NCBI GenBank assembly: GCA_016869145.1
Contig: VGEU01000027.1
Location: forward strand, 1-32,889
Direction of reading: 5' to 3'
Source: Alphaproteobacteria bacterium
GTDB taxonomy: Bacteria; Pseudomonadota; Alphaproteobacteria; MPNO01; VGEU01
DNA length: 32,889 nt
Below the pieces are notes generated by a model, which saw only the letters and a program-made list of their open reading frames with translations, had not been told where the DNA came from and made no database searches. Below, piece by piece: positions 23,152 through 29,582 of the stretch (position 1 is the first letter of the stretch; every line of letters starts with the position of its first letter). The position numbers and the translations under genes are program-made.

Positions 23152-23949
23152 TCAACGCGCGGCAACGCCGTCGAGCACGATGAGCCGCATCGCGCGCACG
23201 AGGTCGGGACCGTCGAGCTCGCGCCGGCGGCGATACCACTCGACGAAGCAGCCCTGGTTCACCGCCATGACGAGCGCCACCATCTCGCGCGTACCGAGGT
23301 CGCGGCGGAAGCTGCCCTGGCGCTTGCCCTTGTCGATGATCTCGCCGAGCATCGCGTACATGCGGCCCATCAGTCCGGCGAGCCGTGTCTCGACCTTGTC
23401 GCCGGAGCCCTGAAACTCGGTCGACATCAGGATCGCGAGCAGCATCAGTTCGGCCCGGTCGGCGCCGGTCATCGACTGCGCATGCATGAAGGCGACGAGC
23501 TGGTCGCGGCCACGCCCGCCGGCGGCCGCGACGGCCTGCGCGGTCGGCTCGACCGAGAGCGTCTCGACCCGGTCGAGGAGGTCCATCAGGACCTTGGCCT
23601 TGCTCTTGAAATAGAAGTAGACGGCGCCCTTGGTGAGGCCCGCCTTGGCGGCGATCTCGTCGATCGTTGTCGCGTGGTAGCCGCGCGTGACGAAAAGGGC
23701 GAGTGCCGCGGCGAGGAGCGCCTCGATCGACTGGGCGCGCTGCTCTGGCTTGGTCTGAGCTGGCTTGGTGTGTGCCGCCTTGGTCTGAGCTGGTTTGGTC
23801 AGAGCTGCATGGACTTGAGCCGCCTGGGCCTGAGCCGCCTGGGCCTGAGCCCCGTTGCCGCGGCCGGCGCGCATCGCGGTCGCGCGCGCACCGGACCGGG
23901 CGCGCCGCCGTCCGCTGGTGCCGCTCTCGTGCAGGCCGGCTGTCGCCAC
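23152..23949 (-). CDS. TetR-family regulator with a repetitive N-terminal arm
   Basis: The 265-residue product has a TetR DNA-binding domain at about 86-121 (FVTRGYHATTIDEIAAKAGLTKGAVYFYF, quoted in part: TTIDEIAAKAGLTKG) and a C-terminal ligand domain. It is about 65 residues longer than most TetR proteins because the N-terminus carries seven 5-residue repeats (AQTKP/AQAQA type, residues 34-68). I chose GTG at 23949 because AGGGGAG lies 5 bases upstream and the promoter candidate would place the RNA start near 23975. An earlier GTG at 23970 would leave almost no leader. Lying just upstream of the oxygenase genes and in the same direction, it probably represses this operon and itself, released by an acyl-CoA. 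Confidence 0.85.
   Translation of the reverse strand: MATAGLHESGTSGRRRARSGARATAMRAGRGNGAQAQAAQAQAAQVHAALTKPAQTKAAHTKPAQTKPEQRAQSIEALLAAALALFVTRGYHATTIDEIAAKAGLTKGAVYFYFKSKAKVLMDLLDRVETLSVEPTAQAVAAAGGRGRDQLVAFMHAQSMTGADRAELMLLAILMSTEFQGSGDKVETRLAGLMGRMYAMLGEIIDKGKRQGSFRRDLGTREMVALVMAVNQGCFVEWYRRRRELDGPDLVRAMRLIVLDGVAAR
23746..23850. repeat. Seven tandem 15-bp repeats inside the TetR gene
   Basis: Seven head-to-tail 15-bp units, consensus near yGCCTTGGTCTGAGC on the plus strand, fill 105 bp without interruption. The two rightmost units (23821-23835 and 23836-23850) are identical; the others differ at a few positions. Because the unit is a multiple of three, each encodes five residues (AQAQA, AQVHA, ALTKP, AQTKA, AHTKP or AQTKP) and the frame is kept whatever the copy number. 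Confidence 0.9.
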
Positions 23950-23968
23950 CCGGGCTCCCCTCGCATTC

Positions 23969-23990
23969 ACATACCGGGTGGATAGTATGT
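23969..23990. promoter_or_regulatory. Candidate TetR operator ACATAC-N10-GTATGT
   Basis: A perfect 6-bp inverted repeat with a 10-base centre spans 22 bp and overlaps the candidate -10 box and start region of the TetR gene. The size and position suit autorepression by the adjacent TetR protein. Binding is not shown. Confidence 0.45.
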
Positions 23991-24010
23991 TGCCGCGCTG
24001 GATAAATCAA
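23982..24010 (-). promoter_or_regulatory. Sigma-70-like promoter for the TetR gene and probably the oxygenase operon
   Basis: On the minus strand TTGATT (24010-24005) and TACTAT (23987-23982) are separated by 17 bases, in an AT-rich island of this GC-rich window. The predicted start near 23975 lies about 26 nt before the preferred GTG of the TetR gene. Confidence 0.5.
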
Positions 24011-24015
24011 GACCA

Positions 24016-24040
24016 GCGGGCCGGCGCTGGGCCGGCCCGC
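24016..24040 (-). terminator. Terminator hairpin after the first TRAP binding-protein gene
   Basis: A perfect 10-bp stem GCGGGCCGGC/GCCGGCCCGC with a 5-base loop lies 28 bases past the stop of the TRAP gene. The minus-strand RNA after it reads UGGUCUUGAUUU, only modestly U-rich. It separates that gene from the TetR promoter, which starts immediately downstream. Confidence 0.55.
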
Positions 24041-24045
24041 CCTGC

Positions 24046-24076
24046 CCCGTCCTACCGACGTCCCGTCCTACCGACG
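24046..24076. repeat. 15-bp direct repeat spanning the TRAP gene stop codon
   Basis: CCCGTCCTACCGACG occurs at 24046-24060 and 24062-24076. The second copy contains the last codons and the TAG stop (24068-24070) of the TRAP binding-protein gene, so the first copy is a duplicate of the gene end lying beyond the stop. Confidence 0.8.
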
Positions 24077-25093
24077 CGCTTTCGCCGCGGTCGCGATCAT
24101 GAGGTCATAGAACTGCTTGACCGCCGGCGTCTCGGCCGCCACCTCGGCGCCGATATTGGCCATGCGGCGCTCGAACTCCTTCTGCTCGTTCGGCGACAGC
24201 CTGTAGATCTCGCCGCCGCCCTGCACCCAGGTGTCGTACATCCCGGCCTTGAGCTTCTTGCCGAACTCCTGGACCCCAGGCTCGATCTCCTTGCCGATGT
24301 CGAGCATCATCTTCTGGAGGTCGGCCGGGACCCTGTCGAACCACGCCTTGCTCGCCATCACGAGCGTCGGGATGAAGCCCTCATGCGTGACGATGAGATG
24401 CTTCGCGGCGGCCTGGTACTTGAACGGCACCCAGACCGAGATCGCCGAGCGCGCGCCGTCGACGGTGCCCTGCGACAGGGCAGTCATCACCTCGCTGAGG
24501 TCCATGGCGGCCGGGCTGGCGCCGAGCTCCTCCATGATCCGCCGCTCGATCTTGGACGCGAGCACGCGGATCTTCTTGCCCTTGAAATCGGCGAGCGTCT
24601 TGATCGGCGTCCGCGACACGTACGAGATCTGCGACGTCATGATGATGCCGATGCCCTTGACGCCCTTGGCCTCGCCGAGCAACAGCAGCCGATCGCGCAT
24701 ATCGGGGTGCGTGACGGTCCGGAACGCGTGGTCGATATCGTCGAACCAGCCGGGCGAATCGAACACCTGGAAGCGCTGGTCGAGGCCGATCATGAAGCCC
24801 GGCGGTCCGGCCCAGACCTCCTGCGTGCCGAGCTGGATGCCCTCGATCTGGCGCGGGATCGAGCCGAGCTGGTTGGCCGGGAAGATCTCGGCCTTGAAGC
24901 GGCCGGCGCTCCGGGTCTCCATGAGATCCTTGAAGCGCTTCAACCACTCGTGCTGGTCCTCGTTGATCGTCGCGGTGCCCAACTTGGCCGTGATCGTCTG
25001 CGCCACGGCCGGCGACAGGCCGGCTCCCAACGCGACCATGAGCGCGCCGGCGACAAGTCGCGCGGGCGCGAATGCGCGGAACATCGATCCCAT
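24068..25093 (-). CDS. TRAP transporter substrate-binding protein (DctP family), copy 1
   Basis: The 341-residue periplasmic protein has a signal peptide ending near AVAQ (residue 32). The DctP-family body includes FPANQLGSIPRQIEG and, in the hinge and ligand region, KIRVLASKIERR...SEVMTALSQGTVDGA. TRAP binding proteins capture carboxylates through a conserved arginine and hand them to a DctQM membrane permease. No dctQ or dctM gene is in the window. The start is ATG at 25093, with GGGAGGGAG upstream; a longer open frame to 25297 would bury the signal peptide. It is clearly paralogous to the next gene upstream over the whole length. It may serve the adjacent acid-degradation operon. Confidence 0.92.
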   Translation of the reverse strand: MGSMFRAFAPARLVAGALMVALGAGLSPAVAQTITAKLGTATINEDQHEWLKRFKDLMETRSAGRFKAEIFPANQLGSIPRQIEGIQLGTQEVWAGPPGFMIGLDQRFQVFDSPGWFDDIDHAFRTVTHPDMRDRLLLLGEAKGVKGIGIIMTSQISYVSRTPIKTLADFKGKKIRVLASKIERRIMEELGASPAAMDLSEVMTALSQGTVDGARSAISVWVPFKYQAAAKHLIVTHEGFIPTLVMASKAWFDRVPADLQKMMLDIGKEIEPGVQEFGKKLKAGMYDTWVQGGGEIYRLSPNEQKEFERRMANIGAEVAAETPAVKQFYDLMIATAAKARR

Positions 25094-25222
25094 TCGCAGC
25101 TCCCTCCCTTGATGCGCGCCGGACGGTCTCCCTAGGACGGCGGCCCGTTGTGACCGGCCATCATCGCGCATCGTGGCACAGCGCGACAAGACACAATCGA
25201 TCGCGACCGCCGCAACGCGAAA

Positions 25223-25245
25223 GGGCGCCGGATGTCCCGGCGCCC
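25223..25245 (-). terminator. Rho-independent terminator after the second TRAP gene
   Basis: A perfect 9-bp stem GGGCGCCGG/CCGGCGCCC with a 5-base loop (25232-25236) lies 24 bases past the stop of the upstream TRAP gene. On the minus-strand RNA it is followed by UUU. The stem is strong and the U-run short, as is usual in GC-rich genomes. Confidence 0.65.
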
Positions 25246-25268
25246 CCTCGAGAACCCCGCCGACACGC

Positions 25269-26297
25269 CTAGTTGCGGACGCGCCCGGCGATCGCAACCA
25301 TCTGGTCGTAGATCTCCTTCACCTGCGGATTCTCCGCCGCGACCTCGGCGCCGATCCGGTTGACGCGGCGGATGTACTCGGCCTGGTCGGCCGCCGAGAG
25401 CTTGATCAGCTCGCCGCCGTTCTCGACCCAGGTCTTGTACATGTCCTCCTTGATCTTCTTGCCGAAGTCGTGGATTTCGGGCTCGAGCCCCTTGCCTTCG
25501 GCGAGCACGAGGCTCTGGAGGTCGGCCGGCAGCTTGTCGAACCACGCCTTGTTCATCATCAGGACCGCGGGCAGCATCGCCTCGTGGGTCTGGACGAGAT
25601 GTTTCGCGACCGACCAGTACTTGAACGGCACGAAGACGCTGACGACCGTGCGCGTGCCGTCGATGGCGCCCTGGCTCAGCGACGGCAGCACCTCGCTGAG
25701 ATCCATCGACACTGGGCTCATCTGGAACTCCTCGGTGATGCGCCGCTCGATGCGTGCCGCGAGGACGCGCACCTTCATGCCGCGGAAATCGGCGAGCGTA
25801 CGGACCGGGCGACGAAACAGATAGGCCTGCTGCGAGGTGATGAAGAGCGCGACGCCCTTGAGACCCTTGGCCTCCCCGAGGCCGAGGAACCGCTCGCGGA
25901 TCTCGGGGTGGGTCATCGTGCGGTAGGCATGGTCCTGGCTATCGAACACGCCGGGGAAGTCGAACACCTGGAAACGCTGGTCGAGGCCCACCAGGAAGCC
26001 GGGCGGCCCGATCCAGGCCTCCTGCGTCCCGAGTTGCGTGCCTTCGACCTGGCGCGGGATGGACCCGAGCTGGTTGGCGGGAAAGAGGTCGATCTTGAAG
26101 CGGCCATTGGACTTCGCTTCGAGCCGGTCCTTGAGGCGCTTCAGGAGCTCGTGCTGATCCTCGTTGACGGTCGCCGTGCCGAACTTGGCCGCGACCGTCT
26201 GCCCGGACGCAACACCCGCGGTGCCCATCGACAGGGCCGCCGCCAACGGCACCCACGCGAAGCGCGCGAGCCCAGTCCACCCTGATCCCAGCATCAT
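25269..26297 (-). CDS. TRAP transporter substrate-binding protein (DctP family), copy 2
   Basis: The 342-residue protein is a full-length paralogue of the neighbouring TRAP binding protein. Both share the EDQHE and FPANQLGSIPRQ segments and a matching C-terminal third. The signal peptide probably ends near ASGQ (residue 33). The sequences diverge in the ligand-facing region (for example ITEEFQMSPVSMD against IMEELGASPAAMD), so the ligands may differ. Two ATGs in tandem (26297 and 26294) follow GGGGA; I give the first. A strong terminator follows it, so the two paralogues are probably separate transcripts. As with copy 1, no membrane permease genes are nearby. Confidence 0.92.
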   Translation of the reverse strand: MMLGSGWTGLARFAWVPLAAALSMGTAGVASGQTVAAKFGTATVNEDQHELLKRLKDRLEAKSNGRFKIDLFPANQLGSIPRQVEGTQLGTQEAWIGPPGFLVGLDQRFQVFDFPGVFDSQDHAYRTMTHPEIRERFLGLGEAKGLKGVALFITSQQAYLFRRPVRTLADFRGMKVRVLAARIERRITEEFQMSPVSMDLSEVLPSLSQGAIDGTRTVVSVFVPFKYWSVAKHLVQTHEAMLPAVLMMNKAWFDKLPADLQSLVLAEGKGLEPEIHDFGKKIKEDMYKTWVENGGELIKLSAADQAEYIRRVNRIGAEVAAENPQVKEIYDQMVAIAGRVRN

Positions 26298-26426
26298 CGC
26301 TATTCCCCATCGATTGTACTTGTTCGATCGCCTCGTTCCGAAGCGATCGCTCTTGATTATTAGCCCGCGACGGTGCCGCGGTATAGCCGGACGGCGAGAG
26401 GCCATCGGCCAATCCGTCGCATTTGG

Positions 26427-26453
26427 CGCGCCCGTCGCGCCGGTCGCGCCCGT
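26427..26453. repeat. Three tandem 9-bp repeats after the MetE-like gene
   Basis: CGCGCCCGT, CGCGCCGGT and CGCGCCCGT lie head to tail directly past the stop codon of the MetE-like gene. They look like a slippage product; no function is evident. Confidence 0.6.
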
Positions 26454-26455
26454 CG

Positions 26456-27574
26456 CTAGGTCGTGCCCCAGACCTCACGCGCGATGTCGACGACGAGGCG
26501 GAGCTTCGCGATCTCGTCCGCCTCGGTGAGCTCGTTGCCCTCGACCGTCGAGGCGAAGCCGCATTGCGGGCTGATCGCGAGCTGGTCGAGGGGGACGAAC
26601 CTGGCCGCCTCCTCGATGCGGCGGAGGAGATAGTCGCGCGTCTCGAGCACCGGGGTCTTGGTGGTGACAAGCCCGAGCACGACACGCTTGCCCTTGGGCA
26701 CGAGGCGGAGCGGCGCGAAGTCGCCGGCGCGCGCGGAATCGAACTCGAGAAAATAGCCGTCGACCGCGAGCGTGCCGAACAGGGCCTCGGCGACCGGCTC
26801 GTAGCCGCCCTCGGCCGCCCAGGTCGATCGGTAGTTACCGCGACAGATATGGGTGCAGACGGTCATGCCGGCGGGCCGGGCGCGGATCGCTTCGTTCAGG
26901 ATCCGGGCGTAGAGAAACGGCAGCTGATCGACGTCCTCGCCGCGCTCGCGCGCGGCCGCGCGCATCCGGGTGTCGCACAGAAAGGCGAGATTGGTTTCGT
27001 CTATCTGGAGATAGGTGCAGCCGAGACGGCCGAGCGCGGCGATCTCGTCTGCGTAGAGGCGCGCGAGATCGGCATAGAAATCGTCGAGGTCGGGATAGGC
27101 GGCGGCATCGATCCCTTTCCGGCCGCCGCGGAAATGCAGCATCGTCGGCGACGGAATGCACTGCTTCGCGGTGCGCCCGGTGACCGATTTGAGGAATCGG
27201 AACCGCTCGGTCTCGATCCCCGCCTTGCGGCCGAGCTTGCCGACCACCTTGAAGACCGGCGGGCTGAAGTCGATGTCGCCGCTCTCGCGGTGGAACTTGA
27301 TCGAGAGCCCGCCAGTCACCGCGACGCCCTCGATTTTCTCGAGGAAGTCGGTGTGCCACTGGGTGCGGCGATATTCGCCGTCGGTGATGCTCCGGAGCCC
27401 GAGATCCTCCTGGCGCTTCACCGCCGCGCGAATGCAGCGATCCTCGACCGCGCTGAGCGCGGCGCGGTCGATCCGCCCCGCCGCGAAGTCGGCCCGCGCG
27501 GTGAGGAGCTCCTTGGGACGAAGGAGGCTGCCGACGTGGTCGGCGCGGAACGGCGGACGGTCTCCTCCGGACAT
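26456..27574 (-). CDS. MetE-like (cobalamin-independent methionine synthase family) methyltransferase, YxjG type
   Basis: The 372-residue protein is a single catalytic TIM-barrel of the MetE family, half the length of MetE. Zinc ligands are visible: His242 and Cys244 in THICRGN, Glu277 in LEFD and Cys338 in SPQCGFAS. The N-terminus RADHVGSLLRP and the segment SITDGEYRR resemble the YxjG/YxjH group, thought to move methyl groups to thiols. Without the MetE N-terminal domain it probably does not use the polyglutamyl folate in the usual way. Epoxyalkane:coenzyme M transferase is a distant relative, but the motifs fit YxjG better. The ATG at 27574 follows AAGGA and lies 15 bp after the LLM gene, so the two are co-transcribed. 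Confidence 0.88.
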   Translation of the reverse strand: MSGGDRPPFRADHVGSLLRPKELLTARADFAAGRIDRAALSAVEDRCIRAAVKRQEDLGLRSITDGEYRRTQWHTDFLEKIEGVAVTGGLSIKFHRESGDIDFSPPVFKVVGKLGRKAGIETERFRFLKSVTGRTAKQCIPSPTMLHFRGGRKGIDAAAYPDLDDFYADLARLYADEIAALGRLGCTYLQIDETNLAFLCDTRMRAAARERGEDVDQLPFLYARILNEAIRARPAGMTVCTHICRGNYRSTWAAEGGYEPVAEALFGTLAVDGYFLEFDSARAGDFAPLRLVPKGKRVVLGLVTTKTPVLETRDYLLRRIEEAARFVPLDQLAISPQCGFASTVEGNELTEADEIAKLRLVVDIAREVWGTT

Positions 27575-27589
27575 CGGCGCATCCTTCTC

Positions 27590-28774
27590 CTATTGCGCGG
27601 CGACCGCCTCTTCCGGCGGCTCGTACTCGCGATCGGAGAGCGGACGCAGCGCCGGGATGACCTCGCGCGCGAAGAGCTCCGTGCTGCGCCGCGTGAGGTC
27701 CGCCGGCAGCGTGCCGATCTGGAGCATCGCGAGGAGATGGCCGAGCCCGGTCTGGCGATGATAGCCGGTGAGCTTCTTGATCACCGTCGCCGGGCTGCCG
27801 ACGACGATGACCTCGTCGTCCATCAGCGAATCGATCGTCTGCGTCTTGCCGAGGCCGGATTTATGCTGGCGCACCGCCTTGAGCGAGCGCATCGACAGAT
27901 AGCCGGGCGGCATAAGCCGTTCGAGCGGGTTGCGGATCAGCTTGTTGAAGAAGGTCTCGACATGGGGCGCGATCTCGCGCTTGGCTTGCTCGTCGGTCGC
28001 CGCGACATAGATCGGCGCCGCCCAGCCGACCTGCCCGCCGGTCGGGCTGTAGCCATAGGATTCGCACTGGCGGCGATAGGCATTGAGATAGCGCGACACC
28101 GCCTTGAACGGGCTGTAGGTCTGCAGATAGGTGTATTTGCGGCTCGGGTGCGCCGCCCACTCGATCGTCTCCATCGAGCCGAGGGACGGGCACCAGATCG
28201 GCGGATGCGGCTTCTGATAGGGCCGCGGCCACACGTTCACGTATTCGAAGTGGTAGTGCTTGCCCTCGAAGGCGAACGGGCCGGGCTCGGTCCATGACCG
28301 GACGACGAGATCGTGCGCCTCGTGGAAGCGCTCGAGCGATGTGGTCGGGTTCACGCCCATGGTGAAGAACTCGCAGCCGATGCCGCGCACCATGCCCGAG
28401 ACGAGACGCCCGCCGGTGATGCAGTCGAGCATCGCGTGCTCCTCGGCGAGCGTCAGCGGATGCTCACGCAGGTTGAACGCGCTGCCGAGGATCGCGATCC
28501 GGACCCACTTGGTGCGCCGCGCGAGCGCCGCCGCGGGCACGATCGGCGACGGCATCAGGCCGTAGGCGTTCTGGTGATGCTCGTTGACGCACACGCCGTC
28601 GAAGCCGAGCTCCTCGGCATACTCGAGCTCGTCGAGGAAGCGGTTATAGACCTCGAAGCCCTTCACGGGGTCGAAGTTGGAATTGGGGAAGTCGACCCAG
28701 ACCGATTTGTATTTCGCTGCCTCGGCGAGATCGAGATGGGTATAGGGCATCAGATGGAAGAAATGGAACTGCAT
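27590..28774 (-). CDS. LLM-class flavin-dependent monooxygenase
   Basis: The 394-residue protein is of the bacterial luciferase-like monooxygenase family, with a TIM-barrel opening LDELEYAEELGFDGVCVNEHHQN and TGGRLVSGMVRG in the FMN-binding region. Such enzymes use reduced flavin and O2 to hydroxylate or cleave small organic substrates, usually with a separate flavin reductase. The ATG at 28774 was chosen because GAGGGAG lies 7 bases upstream; the 16-codon longer frame has no such site. Two TATAGT boxes lie 30-50 bases upstream. It is paired with the MetE-like gene. The substrate is unknown. Confidence 0.92.
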   Translation of the reverse strand: MQFHFFHLMPYTHLDLAEAAKYKSVWVDFPNSNFDPVKGFEVYNRFLDELEYAEELGFDGVCVNEHHQNAYGLMPSPIVPAAALARRTKWVRIAILGSAFNLREHPLTLAEEHAMLDCITGGRLVSGMVRGIGCEFFTMGVNPTTSLERFHEAHDLVVRSWTEPGPFAFEGKHYHFEYVNVWPRPYQKPHPPIWCPSLGSMETIEWAAHPSRKYTYLQTYSPFKAVSRYLNAYRRQCESYGYSPTGGQVGWAAPIYVAATDEQAKREIAPHVETFFNKLIRNPLERLMPPGYLSMRSLKAVRQHKSGLGKTQTIDSLMDDEVIVVGSPATVIKKLTGYHRQTGLGHLLAMLQIGTLPADLTRRSTELFAREVIPALRPLSDREYEPPEEAVAAQ

Positions 28775-28802
28775 GGCGCGCTCCCTCTCGGCTCGATCCC
28801 CA

Positions 28803-28827
28803 CCCACTATAGCGCCCCCCACTATAG
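28803..28827 (-). promoter_or_regulatory. Duplicated CCCACTATAG element, paired -10 boxes for the LLM gene
   Basis: The 10-bp sequence CCCACTATAG occurs twice, 15 bp apart (28803-28812 and 28818-28827). On the minus strand each gives TATAGT, the same -10 hexamer proposed for the liv operon. TTGGTC (28850-28845) lies 18 bases upstream of the distal box. Two overlapping promoters, or one duplicated operator, are possible. Confidence 0.45.
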
Positions 28828-28858
28828 TTCCACGCGCGAAAGGCGACCAAGGAAAGGC

Positions 28859-29482
28859 CTAGGGTCTGCGCGGCCGGAGCGCGCGACGGATCACATAGAC
28901 GAGAAAAAGCGGCGCGCCGATCCCGGCCGCCAGGATGAACGGCTCGAGCAGCCCCGCCCAGGCGACCGGCCCGAGGATGTACATCGTGTCCTCGGTCTCG
29001 AACCCGGCCCGGATCGGCTGCTTGACCGCGGCGCGCCCCTGGGTCAGCTCGACCAAGAGGCGAACACCGAAGATGGTCGCCACCGCGACGCCGGCGAGGA
29101 TGCCGAGCGGGATCGCCCAGCCGCCGAGCGCGGCCGCGCCTAGCCCGATCCCGATGCCGACGAAGTTCGAGACATAGTTCGCGAGCGAGACGGCGTGATC
29201 GAAATAATGGCCGAAGCGGCTCGTGCGTCCGGTGAGCCGCGCGAGCTCGCCGTCCCAGTGGTCGATCCAGATCGCGAGCATGAACAGCGCGCCCGCCCAG
29301 TGCGTCAGATGCGGCACGCCCTGGGCGAACAGCCACGCCGCGGTCAGCCCGACCGCGAGCCCGACGCAGGTCAGCATGTTGGGCGTAACCGGGGTATGCC
29401 GGAGCGGGCGGACGACACGGCGTGCAATGCGCTGGTCGATCGGGATCGGCGGCGGGTTGAGGGGGGCGGCGGGCTCGGCCAT
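28859..29482 (-). CDS. CDP-alcohol phosphotransferase-fold membrane protein with altered active site
   Basis: The 207-residue integral membrane protein belongs to the CDP-alcohol phosphatidyltransferase family, which joins a CDP-activated lipid or alcohol to an acceptor. The family motif D-x2-DG-x2-AR-x8-G-x3-D-x3-D is present at 74-99 with Asp74, Asp77, Gly78, Ala81, Arg82, Gly91 and Asp95. The last aspartate, the proposed catalytic base, is Ser99. This is clear in the DNA (GAT CAC GCC GTC TCG). Metal and CDP binding could survive while normal transfer would be impaired. It is divergent from the ligase/ACP/acyltransferase fusion, suggesting a lipid-related role. The start at 29482 has only a weak ribosome site. 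Confidence 0.85.
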   Translation of the reverse strand: MAEPAAPLNPPPIPIDQRIARRVVRPLRHTPVTPNMLTCVGLAVGLTAAWLFAQGVPHLTHWAGALFMLAIWIDHWDGELARLTGRTSRFGHYFDHAVSLANYVSNFVGIGIGLGAAALGGWAIPLGILAGVAVATIFGVRLLVELTQGRAAVKQPIRAGFETEDTMYILGPVAWAGLLEPFILAAGIGAPLFLVYVIRRALRPRRP

Positions 29483-29494
29483 GACGGCGCGGAT

Positions 29495-29522
29495 TTGACC
29501 ACTCCGTCGCGCCGACTACAAG
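29495..29522 (+). promoter_or_regulatory. Sigma-70-like promoter for the fused ligase/acyltransferase gene
   Basis: TTGACC (29495-29500) and TACAAG (29517-29522) are 16 bases apart on the plus strand, in the 100-bp divergent gap, giving a leader of about 54 nt before the ATG at 29583. Confidence 0.4.
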
Positions 29523-29582
29523 CGAGGGTGCCGCGCCTCCTGCCTTGAGAGCGCGATCGGTGCGCCCTAGGTTGTGGATCGG

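Noticed and set aside
23746-23850. Tandem repeats as a possible CRISPR array
   Set aside because: Units are 15 bp with no spacers, in frame within the TetR gene; there are no cas genes.
26456-27574. MetE-like protein as an epoxyalkane:coenzyme M transferase acting on the epoxidase product
   Set aside because: Attractive beside an epoxidase, but the RADHVGSLLRP and SITDGEYRR motifs fit the YxjG group and there are no coenzyme M genes in the window.
29545-29573. TTGAGA-N17-TAGGTT immediately before the fusion gene start
   Set aside because: It would give a nearly leaderless transcript, while TTGACC-N16-TACAAG further upstream fits better; kept only as an alternative.
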